Below, in pieces: positions 1 to 6,267 of a stretch of 11,966 nucleotides of DNA; the stretch's first letter is position 1; each line of letters opens with the position of its first letter. The position numbers and the translations under genes were made by a program. The stretch spans positions 1 through 11,966 of the forward strand of contig JAFDKD010000038.1 of NCBI GenBank assembly GCA_019307165.1, in the 5' to 3' direction. The notes beneath the pieces were generated by a model. The model ran no database searches, was not told the origin of the DNA, and was given only the letters and a program-made list of their open reading frames with translations. The DNA comes from Deltaproteobacteria bacterium (GTDB lineage Bacteria > Desulfobacterota > DSM-4660 > Desulfatiglandales > Desulfatiglandaceae).

Positions 1-4
1 CCTG

Positions 5-12
5 CCTCCTTT
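5..12 (-). promoter_or_regulatory. Strong ribosome binding site for a gene lying left of the window
   Basis: Read on the minus strand, the sequence AAAGGAGG sits directly on the stop codon (11-13) of the small minus-strand reading frame described next. A perfect Shine-Dalgarno sequence immediately after a stop codon is the usual layout inside a minus-strand operon. The start codon it would serve lies outside the window, so the downstream gene cannot be named. Confidence 0.4.
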
Positions 13-160
13 AATATCGTATTCGCCAATGGTATGTTTTCGGTTGATCCACAATTAGGTCTACCAGAAAAAAACCTTCGTTTTCAAGTATTAGATTTAT
101 TCCATCTTCAAAATCCCGTTTTTGAGTTTGATGATCATATTGACAGAACCCCGGATTCAA
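11..160 (-). CDS. Possible small or broken ORF, unknown function
   Basis: A minus-strand frame is open from just below an in-frame TAA at 218-220 down to a TAA at 11-13. It has no ATG. The only usual start codon I see is a TTG at 158-160, giving 49 residues, and it has no clear ribosome binding site. The C-terminal half looks protein-like (FEDGINLILENEGFFLVD, ending WRIRY). The stop overlaps a strong Shine-Dalgarno sequence, which favours a real minus-strand gene end here. The stretch is more AT-rich than the rest of the window. I do not recognise the family. The missing start suggests a gene remnant or a frameshift. The plus strand is also open in frame 1 (1-165), so the coding strand is uncertain. 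Confidence 0.25.
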   Translation of the reverse strand: MNPGFCQYDHQTQKRDFEDGINLILENEGFFLVDLIVDQPKTYHWRIRY

Positions 161-213
161 GGTAAATATCCGGGGCCATAGGACCCGGCTTTTAGGTCGC
201 CCCCATAGGGGGC
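149..213. other. Two GC-rich stem-loops in the left intergenic region
   Basis: CCCCGGAT (149-156) pairs perfectly with ATCCGGGG (168-175) around an 11-base loop. GCCCCC (199-204) pairs with GGGGGC (208-213) around the triloop ATA. Neither is followed by a T-run on either strand, so they are not clear intrinsic terminators. They separate the AT-rich left edge from the repeat that starts at 236 and may be a decayed terminator or part of another repeat. Confidence 0.5.
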
Positions 214-235
214 CTTGTTAATCACCGAGTCCTGT

Positions 236-442
236 AAGTGACTAAAGTGATCTAAAGTGCCTAGAGTGCCTAAAGTGAAGGACTTTTTGACATTTCATAT
301 GATTGATGAGCGAAGCTCTTACACAACTTTAGCTCACTTTAGCTCACTCAGAACTTTAGCTCACTTCATGGTTCGCATTTCCGCAATGGCATAGCCAGAC
401 AACTCTGACCTGGCCCAGAGGACCAGGTTTTGTAAATGAAAC
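236..442 (+). repeat. ~207-bp leader repeat, copy A (upstream of the acyl-CoA synthetase)
   Basis: This copy matches 10908-11115 in inverted orientation, at roughly 85% identity by eye (about 30 differences and one 1-base indel). The left arm (236-277) carries tandem CTAAAGTG-like units every 9 bases. A core of about 45 bases includes the invariant GATTGATGAGCGAAGCTC. The right arm (315-366) carries CTCACTTTAG-type units, which are the reverse complement of the left-arm unit, so the arms can fold into a long hairpin. The last ~75 bases (367-442) are also conserved and contain a small hairpin (408-428). Copy A ends 69 bases before the preferred start of the acyl-CoA synthetase. It behaves like a REP/MITE-type dispersed element or a mobile leader; I see no transposase. 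Confidence 0.85.
408..430 (+). promoter_or_regulatory. Conserved small hairpin at the gene-proximal end of repeat copy A
   Basis: ACCTGG (408-413) pairs with CCAGGT (423-428) around a 9-base loop ending in AGGA, followed by TTTTG. The same hairpin (CCTGG/CCAGG, loop again ending AAAGGA) occurs in copy B ahead of nuoF, where the loop sequence has changed but the stem has not. Conservation of the stem and of the GGA-ending loop in two leaders suggests an RNA-level role or a structural end of the repeat. A weak terminator is an alternative, but the T-run is short. The remaining bases to 511 hold no promoter I would defend. Confidence 0.4.
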
Positions 443-511
443 ATCCCTCAGTCTAACCCAAGCGTTGCGTTGACCACCCAATTTGCCCGATATGTGAAGG
501 AGCCGCCACTC

Positions 512-2020
512 ATGAATGTATCAGAAATCATTCAGACACATGTGAGGGAACACCCCGAAAAGACGGCCATCATTTTTGAGGATCGCCGCATCTCATATGC
601 TCAACTTGACGATCTGGTTAACCGCGCCGCGGAAGCACTGGTGATGCGCGGGTATGGGAGGGGGGATGTGCTCTCCCTGTTTCTTCCCAGCCTTCCGGAA
701 CTGATTATCGGCTATCTGGGCACGGTCCGGGCCGGCATTACCCTGAACCTGGTAAACGCCATGCTGCAGAAGACGGAAGTCGCATACATCCTCAACGACT
801 GCCGGAGCAAAGGCGTGCTGGTGGATCTGGCAAGGCTGCCGATTATCGAGGCGGTCCGTCCCGATGTGGCGTCATTGACGGACGTGATCGTGTTGGAGAA
901 AGAGGGCAGGGGGGCGTACGCCAGTTTTCTGGCCATGCTGGATGAGGGCGCCGGCACATTCGAGGGACCCGAGACCAAGGGGAGCGACCTCTGCCATCTC
1001 ATGTATACTTCGGGCACCACCGGTTGGCCCAAGGGGGTCATGGCCACCCACCTCAATATTTGGCACAACTGTAAGAAATTCGGCAGGGTTCACTTCACGC
1101 CCGATGATGTTCTCATGGTGGCCACCCCCATCTTTCACTGCTGGGGCCTGGTCAACGGGACATTCGGCATGCTTTCGGCCGGGGGCACCGTAATCACGGT
1201 AGAACGATTTTACCCGGAAAAGACCCTGGACGACATCGAAAGATTCAAACCAACCGCTTTCCAGGGCGTGCCCCCCATGTATAACCTCCTCCTCAAGCAG
1301 CCGGACCTGGACAAGCGGGATATTTCCTCCGTTGTTTTCTGCCTGTCCGCCGCCACCAAGATGCCGGAAAACCTCATCCGACAAGTGGAGGAAAAAATGA
1401 ACTGGCGGTACGCCGAGGCCTGGGGTCTTACGGAAGTCTCCTGCGTGGGCGCCACCTCCCCTTACACCGAAACCCGCATCGGTTCCTGCGGCAGGGGAAT
1501 GGACGATGCGGTCATGAAGGTGATCGATGAGAAGGGGGCGACCCTTCCGCCGGGGAGGCAGGGGGAATTGTGCGTCAGGGGCACCTGCGTCACCAACGGA
1601 TATCTCAATAAGCCGGAGGCCACGGCGGACGCCTTTGATGCGGATGGGTGGTTCCATTCGGGCGACATTGCCTACATGGACGATGAGGGGTATGCGTACA
1701 TCGTGGACCGCAAGAAAGACATGATCAACGTCGGAGGGGAGAAGGTCTTCCCGTCCGAAGTGGAAGACATGATGCTGGAGCACCCCAAGATAAAGGACCT
1801 GGTCATCGTGGGCATCCCCGACGACCTCAGGGGCGAGGCGCCCAAGGCCTTTATCGTGCCCGGGGAAGGGGAGACCCTGACACTGGAAGAGATCAGGGAA
1901 TTCTGCAAGCCGAAAATGGCCCCTTATAAAATTCCATTGGCCGTGGAATTCCTGGACGAGATTCCCAGGCTGGCATCGGGTAAGGCGTTGAGGCGCCGGC
2001 TGAGGGAGACAAATTCGTAA
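512..2020 (+). CDS. AMP-forming acyl-CoA synthetase (class I adenylate-forming ligase)
   Basis: The enzyme activates a carboxylic acid to its acyl-CoA via an acyl-AMP, in the cytoplasm. All core motifs are visible: the A3 phosphate loop YTSGTTGWPKGV at residues 165-176, GLTE (A5) at 305-308, GWFHSGD (A7) near 379, the hinge region DRKKDMINVGGEK from 399, and the C-terminal A10 motif PRLASGKALRR with the catalytic Lys at about 491. I chose the ATG at 512 because AAGGAG lies 9 bases upstream; the frame is also open to a TTG at 470 without such a site. At 502 residues it has the usual length for medium/long-chain or aryl-CoA ligases of this type. Substrate cannot be read from sequence. It is 24 bases upstream of the ECHDC3-like gene, so the two are probably cotranscribed, and faces an alpha-methylacyl-CoA racemase. 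That points to branched or unusual fatty acids, which is inference. Confidence 0.93.
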   Translation: MNVSEIIQTHVREHPEKTAIIFEDRRISYAQLDDLVNRAAEALVMRGYGRGDVLSLFLPSLPELIIGYLGTVRAGITLNLVNAMLQKTEVAYILNDCRSKGVLVDLARLPIIEAVRPDVASLTDVIVLEKEGRGAYASFLAMLDEGAGTFEGPETKGSDLCHLMYTSGTTGWPKGVMATHLNIWHNCKKFGRVHFTPDDVLMVATPIFHCWGLVNGTFGMLSAGGTVITVERFYPEKTLDDIERFKPTAFQGVPPMYNLLLKQPDLDKRDISSVVFCLSAATKMPENLIRQVEEKMNWRYAEAWGLTEVSCVGATSPYTETRIGSCGRGMDDAVMKVIDEKGATLPPGRQGELCVRGTCVTNGYLNKPEATADAFDADGWFHSGDIAYMDDEGYAYIVDRKKDMINVGGEKVFPSEVEDMMLEHPKIKDLVIVGIPDDLRGEAPKAFIVPGEGETLTLEEIREFCKPKMAPYKIPLAVEFLDEIPRLASGKALRRRLRETNS

Positions 2021-2044
2021 ACATCATGAAGGAGAGGCAATTCC

Positions 2045-2833
2045 ATGGATTACAAACACATTCTGTACGAAGAAAAAGAGAGCATCGGTATCCTGACCCT
2101 TAACAACCCGGAAAAGCGCAACGCTTTGGGCAGGGAAGCGGAAGAGGAGATTATCCATTGTATCCAGGATGCCGGAAATCGCGCCGATGCCAAGGTGATC
2201 ATTTTCAAGGCCGCAGGCGATATTTTCTGCGCGGGCCATGACCGGAAAGAAATCCTGAACCAGCCCCTGTCCAGCATTCGGCGGCTGTTTCAGACCTCCT
2301 TCAACATGATGAGCGCACTCCGCACCGCGCCCCAGTGCATTATCGCCCAGGTGCAGGGTATCGCCATGGCCGGCGGGTGCCACCTGGCCGCGGGCTGCGA
2401 CCTGATTACGGCCGGGGAGGAAAAGGCCAGGTTCGGGATGACGGGGCTGATCTACTCATACAACTGCTCCACGCCCACGGTGGCCGTGAGCCGGGCCGTT
2501 CCCCAGAAGAAGTGCTTTGAAATGCTCATGACTGCGAACCTTTACACCGCGGCGGAGGCACAGGCCTTTCACCTGGTCAACAAGGTCTTTCCCGACGACA
2601 AACTGGACGAGATGACCTTTGCCTGGGCCAAGGAGATCGCCCGGCCCAGCAAATACGCCATTGCCATGTCCAAGCAAGTCTTTTACGCCCAGTCCGAGAT
2701 GACCGAGCAGCAGGCCTATTACTATGCCAAGGAGATGATGGCCATGGCCGGTGTGAGCGTCAACTCCATTGAAGGGTTCACCGCATTTATAGAGAAGCGC
2801 GACCCGGTCTGGGACGAATCGACCGTATTTTGA
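2045..2833 (+). CDS. ECHDC3-like crotonase-superfamily protein (lacks both ECH glutamates)
   Basis: The protein has a crotonase fold over 262 residues. The oxyanion-hole regions are visible as FCAGHD (61-66) and AGGCHLAAGCDL (109-120). The pattern CSTPTVAVSRAVP (141-153) and the C-terminal ITAF/KRDPVW-type ending match the ECHDC3 subfamily as I remember it. Where true enoyl-CoA hydratases have their two catalytic glutamates (GGCEL and FGQPE), this protein has His113 and Gly134. Human ECHDC3 also lacks both at these positions, so this is a subfamily trait rather than a decayed gene. Ordinary hydratase activity is therefore doubtful; CoA-ester binding is likely. A GGAG ribosome binding site precedes the ATG. 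The gene follows the acyl-CoA synthetase closely and ends 5 bases from the convergent racemase gene. Confidence 0.88.
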   Translation: MDYKHILYEEKESIGILTLNNPEKRNALGREAEEEIIHCIQDAGNRADAKVIIFKAAGDIFCAGHDRKEILNQPLSSIRRLFQTSFNMMSALRTAPQCIIAQVQGIAMAGGCHLAAGCDLITAGEEKARFGMTGLIYSYNCSTPTVAVSRAVPQKKCFEMLMTANLYTAAEAQAFHLVNKVFPDDKLDEMTFAWAKEIARPSKYAIAMSKQVFYAQSEMTEQQAYYYAKEMMAMAGVSVNSIEGFTAFIEKRDPVWDESTVF

Positions 2834-2838
2834 ACGGA

Positions 2839-3972
2839 CTAGATAGCGCCAACCTCTTTGAAACCGCTTATTTCTTTAGTTGAAAAGCCCCAATCCGCGA
2901 GCACCTCTTCCGTATCGACCCCCGGCGGGGATGCGGCTTTTCGAATTTCGGGCACGGTCCTTGAAAATCGCGGCGCAGGTCCGGGCTGGATGACACCGTC
3001 AATTTCAACAAATGTACCGCGCGCTATATTGTGCGGATGCTTTACGGCCTCATCCAGGGTGAGTACGGGCGAAAAACAGACATCCGACCCTTCCATGATA
3101 TCGCACCACTCGTCGCGCGTCTTGGTCCTGAACACGGCCGCGATCTTTTCTTTTAGATCAGGCCACTTATTCATATCCATCTGCTCGGAGAAATCCGGAT
3201 CATCCGCCAGCCCCGTGTGCTTCAGCAGAAGGGCGTAGAACTGAGGTTCTATGGAGCCCACGCAGATATATTTGCCGTCCTTGGTGTCGTAGGTGTCGTA
3301 AAAATGCGCGCCCCCGTCCAGGAAGTTGCTCTGACGCTCGTTGCTCCAGAATCCCGCCGAATGGAATGCGTAGAACATGGCCATGAGCGTGGCGGCGCCG
3401 TCCACCATGGCCGCATCCACCACCTGGCCGGCGCCGGAGCGCTGGGCCTCGTACAGGGCGCATGCCACGCCAAAGGCCAAAAGCATGCCGCCGCCGCCGA
3501 AATCGCCCACGAGATTAAGCGGGGGGGGCGGCTTCCGGTCACGCTGGCCGATGGAGTAAAGCGCGCCGGTCAGGGCGATGTAGTTGATGTCGTGGCCCGC
3601 CGCGCTCGCCAGGGGGCCTGACTGACCCCAGCCGGTCATGCGGCCGTACACCAGCTTCGGGTTCCGTTCCAGGCACACGTCCGGACCCAGACCCAGGTCT
3701 TCCATCACGCCCGGCCGGAAGCCTTCGGTTAAGGCGTCCGCCTGTTCGATCATCCGGAGAACGGCCTCAACGGCTTCGGGCTTCTTGAGATTCAACGCGA
3801 TGGATTTTCGTCCCCGGTGGAGCAGGTTATACCTGGGCTCCACCCTTTCCACATGGCCGATGCGATCCACACGCACGATTTCCGCACCCATATCGGACAA
3901 CATCATCGAGCAAAACGGCCCCGGTCCGATTCCGCCGATTTCCAGAATTTTTACTCCCTTGAGTGGCCCCAT
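2839..3972 (-). CDS. Alpha-methylacyl-CoA racemase (CaiB/BaiF family III CoA-transferase fold)
   Basis: The enzyme interconverts (R)- and (S)-2-methylacyl-CoA thioesters, a step needed before beta-oxidation of methyl-branched acids. The 377-residue protein follows the AMACR/MCR pattern throughout: an N-terminal GPGPFCSMMLSDMGAEIVRVD region, AGHDINYIALTG, NLVGDFGGGGM, LDGGAHFYDTY and SIEPQFY. The catalytic residues known in mycobacterial MCR (His126, Asp156, Glu241) correspond to His127, Asp157 and Glu242 here. The AMACR-specific segments favour racemase over a general CoA-transferase. AAGGAGGT lies 6 bases before the ATG. It is monocistronic on the minus strand and converges on the crotonase gene with a 5-base gap. 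In anaerobic alkane or branched-acid degraders such a racemase epimerises branched acyl-CoAs; whether that applies here is inference. Confidence 0.9.
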   Translation of the reverse strand: MGPLKGVKILEIGGIGPGPFCSMMLSDMGAEIVRVDRIGHVERVEPRYNLLHRGRKSIALNLKKPEAVEAVLRMIEQADALTEGFRPGVMEDLGLGPDVCLERNPKLVYGRMTGWGQSGPLASAAGHDINYIALTGALYSIGQRDRKPPPPLNLVGDFGGGGMLLAFGVACALYEAQRSGAGQVVDAAMVDGAATLMAMFYAFHSAGFWSNERQSNFLDGGAHFYDTYDTKDGKYICVGSIEPQFYALLLKHTGLADDPDFSEQMDMNKWPDLKEKIAAVFRTKTRDEWCDIMEGSDVCFSPVLTLDEAVKHPHNIARGTFVEIDGVIQPGPAPRFSRTVPEIRKAASPPGVDTEEVLADWGFSTKEISGFKEVGAI

Positions 3973-4016
3973 TCAAAAACCTCCTTAACTGGTGTTCAAG
4001 TATTTCATTCTCATTC

Positions 4017-4082
4017 GTAATCCCTGCGAAGTATGGGATCCAGGCGCCCGTTCTTCTGGATCCCCGCCTTCGCGGGAATGAC
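4017..4082. repeat. Palindromic intergenic repeat (dRS3/REP-like)
   Basis: Arm 4017-4043 and arm 4056-4082 are reverse complements at 21 of 27 positions, separated by a 12-base spacer. The right arm contains GGATCCCCGCCTTCGCGGGA, itself a small hairpin. I recognise this as the widespread GGATCC..CGCGGGAATGACG type of dispersed intergenic repeat seen in many proteobacterial genomes; when translated by mistake it gives RHSREGGDPE-like peptides. It lies in the leader of the racemase gene (start 3972), upstream of its ribosome binding site. Confidence 0.75.
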
Positions 4083-4137
4083 GGATTGATGCTGCATTCG
4101 GTGACTTTCTCAAAAAATGACCAGTACGTCTACCCAT

Positions 4138-4174
4138 AAAAAAGCCCCGCCTATACCGGTGGGGCTTTTTTTTT
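4138..4174 (-). terminator. Bidirectional intrinsic terminator after the RACo gene
   Basis: The stem AGCCCCGCC (4143-4151) pairs with GGTGGGGCT (4158-4166), with one G-T pair and a 6-base loop. It is flanked by A6 on the left and T9 on the right, so it has a U-tract whichever strand is transcribed. It begins 28 bases after the stop codon of the last gene of the long minus-strand operon (4203) and is its natural end. It also insulates the racemase gene from operon read-through. Confidence 0.92.
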
Positions 4175-4202
4175 GCATAATGTCTTATCGGCATACGAAG
4201 GC

Positions 4203-6254
4203 CTATTTCTGATTCAAGACTTCCTCCGGCACAATGCCCTCCAGATGGGGGAATGTATCTTTCATGTGCGGGATCTGCATGGCCTCCATGAACTGTTGCT
4301 GAAAGTCCTCTTCAACGGTCAACTCGATGTATTCCACGTTTCGGGATACCCAGTTGGCCTCTTCCCGCTTTTCCCGGTTGAGCAGGGCCGCCCTGGCCCC
4401 GTCGCCCGCAGCGTTGCCCACGGACTGGATCTTTTCGATTTCACAGTCGGGGAACAGCCCCATGGTCAGTGCCTTTTCCCTGTCCACGTGAGTACCGAAG
4501 GCGCCGGCGATCTTGACCGTGTCCACCTTTTCGATGCCCATCCGGCGCATCATGAGCTTGCACCCGCAGTACAGGGCCCCCTTGGCCAGCTGGATCTGGC
4601 GGATGTCCTTCTGGGCAATGACCACGTCCTTGCCGATGCTGGTTTCGTCCTTCCAGGCAATAACGAATTCCGGCTGCTTGTTGTTGGGGTTTTTCCGGAA
4701 CCGCTCCGATTTCTGCTCCGTGTTGAAACGCCCGCTTTTTAGAACCACACCCGAACTGTAAAGTTCCGCCAGAACGTCCAGGATGCCTGACCCGCAAATG
4801 CCCTTGGTCTTCATCTCTTCGGGCTTGGAAAAACTGCGCCAGGCGTCCCGGCCGATAACCTTGTAGTCCACCTCGTGGGTTTCCGGGTCGATCTTGATGC
4901 GCTCGATGGCCCCGGGCGCGGCGCGCATGCCGAAGGTCAGCTGGGCGCCTTCCATGGCGGGCCCGGTGGCGCAGCTGGAGGATATGAGTTTCTCCTTGTT
5001 ACCCAGGACCAACTCGCCGTTGGTGCCGATATCGATGATGAGCTGGATCTCGTCGCTTTTGTAAGGCTCCTCCGCAATGAGCACACCCACGTTGTCGGCG
5101 CCCACAAACCCGGCCTCATTGGGCAGCACGTGGGCATAAGCGCCCTTGTTAATGGCAATGCCCAGGTCCCTGGTCTTGATATCGAGCCCGCGGTGATTGA
5201 CGGGAGGGAAGGGGGCCAGGCCCACGTGTTCCGGGTCGAGTTGGAGGAGGATGTGGTGCATGGCCGTGTTGCAGACCAGGGTGATATCTTCAACATCGTC
5301 CAGGGTCAGACGCACGTATTCCTTCCCCTCCTCGGGCGTCTCCACCCATTCCTCCGTTTTTTCGTCCCCATCCTTTTTCTTGACCTTCTTCTTCGGCGGG
5401 TGGGTGGACTCCACGGCCTGCCGTATGATGGTGTTCAGCCCTTCAATGATGTCCCGGCTCATTTTTTCGAGACCGCCCGGATTCATCATGTGGTAGGTGA
5501 TACGGCTCATGACGTCCTCCCCGTACTTGCACTGGGGATTCATCATGGACTCCGTGCCCAGCACTTCCATGGTGTTCAGGTTGCAGAAATACCCCGCCAC
5601 CGTGGTCGTACCGATATCGATGGCGATGCCGTAGCAGTCTTCCACTTCCCCGGGAAGGACCCGGATGACCTCGCGGTCCATCCAGACGCTCACCGTGATC
5701 TTCCATTTCCCATCGCGAAGGGCATTGGGCAGTTCCCGCAGGGTAAAAAAGTCGATGTTGAGGTCCTGAAGGCCATGTTCGCGGTAGAGTGCGTCGCAGA
5801 TTCTCTCGAAGTCGGCGGTAGGGTCTTCAAAGGTGGGCGCGGTCACTTCCACGGTGTAACGTTTGACCGCCGGGTTGTGGTCGATGTGGATGTCGCGGGC
5901 CGCTTTGCTGACCACCTGCTTGCCCGCTCTGGACTCCTCGGGCACGAAGATAAGGGCATCGCCCTCTAGCTTTGCGCAGCAACCCAGGCGAAACCCGGCC
6001 TCCCGTTCTTCGTCGGTGACAAATTTCTCTTCTTCCTCCTGCCACGGAGAAACATGCGAGGGGTCGGATTCGATGCCGTATTTTTCAAAAAACCCTTTCT
6101 CAATACGGACCTTGCACTTACCGCAGACCTTTTTCTCCCCGCAGAGGGCTTCGATGTCCGCTCCCAACTCCCTGGAGGCCTCGATAACGGTCAATCCGCG
6201 CTCGACTTCCCCTCTGCGCCCGGAAGGCTGAAAAATTACTTTGGCCTTTTCCAT
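4203..6254 (-). CDS. RACo-type reductive activator of corrinoid proteins (DUF4445/ASKHA ATPase)
   Basis: The protein uses ATP to drive electron transfer that returns accidentally oxidised Co(II) corrinoid to active Co(I). The N-terminal plant-type [2Fe-2S] domain shows Cys38, Cys44, Cys47 (C-x5-C-x2-C) and a fourth ligand at Cys92 or Cys93. A linker follows, then an actin-like ATPase core with DIGTTTVAG at 213-221, DIGTNGE at 408-414 and CGSGILD at 487-493. At 683 residues it is slightly longer than typical RACo. A charged insert (about 286-312, PPKKKVKKKDGDEK then acidic) accounts for part of this. The [2Fe-2S] N-terminus places it with RACo/AcsV rather than the [4Fe-4S] RamA type. The start lies 13 bases after the corrinoid-protein stop, with GAGGA upstream of the ATG. 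Its client could be the adjacent corrinoid protein, the AcsC protein of the same operon, or both. Confidence 0.92.
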   Translation of the reverse strand: MEKAKVIFQPSGRRGEVERGLTVIEASRELGADIEALCGEKKVCGKCKVRIEKGFFEKYGIESDPSHVSPWQEEEEKFVTDEEREAGFRLGCCAKLEGDALIFVPEESRAGKQVVSKAARDIHIDHNPAVKRYTVEVTAPTFEDPTADFERICDALYREHGLQDLNIDFFTLRELPNALRDGKWKITVSVWMDREVIRVLPGEVEDCYGIAIDIGTTTVAGYFCNLNTMEVLGTESMMNPQCKYGEDVMSRITYHMMNPGGLEKMSRDIIEGLNTIIRQAVESTHPPKKKVKKKDGDEKTEEWVETPEEGKEYVRLTLDDVEDITLVCNTAMHHILLQLDPEHVGLAPFPPVNHRGLDIKTRDLGIAINKGAYAHVLPNEAGFVGADNVGVLIAEEPYKSDEIQLIIDIGTNGELVLGNKEKLISSSCATGPAMEGAQLTFGMRAAPGAIERIKIDPETHEVDYKVIGRDAWRSFSKPEEMKTKGICGSGILDVLAELYSSGVVLKSGRFNTEQKSERFRKNPNNKQPEFVIAWKDETSIGKDVVIAQKDIRQIQLAKGALYCGCKLMMRRMGIEKVDTVKIAGAFGTHVDREKALTMGLFPDCEIEKIQSVGNAAGDGARAALLNREKREEANWVSRNVEYIELTVEEDFQQQFMEAMQIPHMKDTFPHLEGIVPEEVLNQK

Positions 6255-6267
6255 AAAACTATCCTCA

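Noticed and set aside
1..165. Plus-strand frame 1 is open from the window edge to a TAA at 163-165
   Set aside because: It could be the end of a plus-strand gene, but the peptide is not recognisable and the antisense frame is better supported by the ribosome binding site at its stop. Left unresolved rather than annotated.
287..303. TTGACA and TATGAT hexamers conserved in both copies of the 207-bp repeat
   Set aside because: They look like sigma-70 boxes but are only 5 bases apart, and no proper partner lies at 16-18 bases from either.
236..366. Short repeated units suggesting a CRISPR array
   Set aside because: Units of 8-10 bases are contiguous, degenerate and inverted between arms; there are no unique spacers of constant length and no cas genes.
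470..511. TTG start at 470 for the acyl-CoA synthetase
   Set aside because: No ribosome binding site precedes it, whereas the ATG at 512 has AAGGAG at good spacing and gives a normal N-terminus.
872..1783. 303-codon minus-strand frame inside the acyl-CoA synthetase
   Set aside because: It is antisense to a gene with every adenylation motif; its protein is low in recognisable motifs and rich in His/Gly, typical of an antisense shadow in GC-rich DNA.
3985..4194. 69-codon minus-strand frame upstream of the racemase gene
   Set aside because: It is made of the palindromic repeat and terminator; the RHSREGGDPE peptide is a known product of mistranslating this repeat type.
4875..5969. 364-codon plus-strand frame opposite RACo
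   Set aside because: His/Val/Asp-rich shadow of a well-supported ASKHA ATPase gene; no domain seen.
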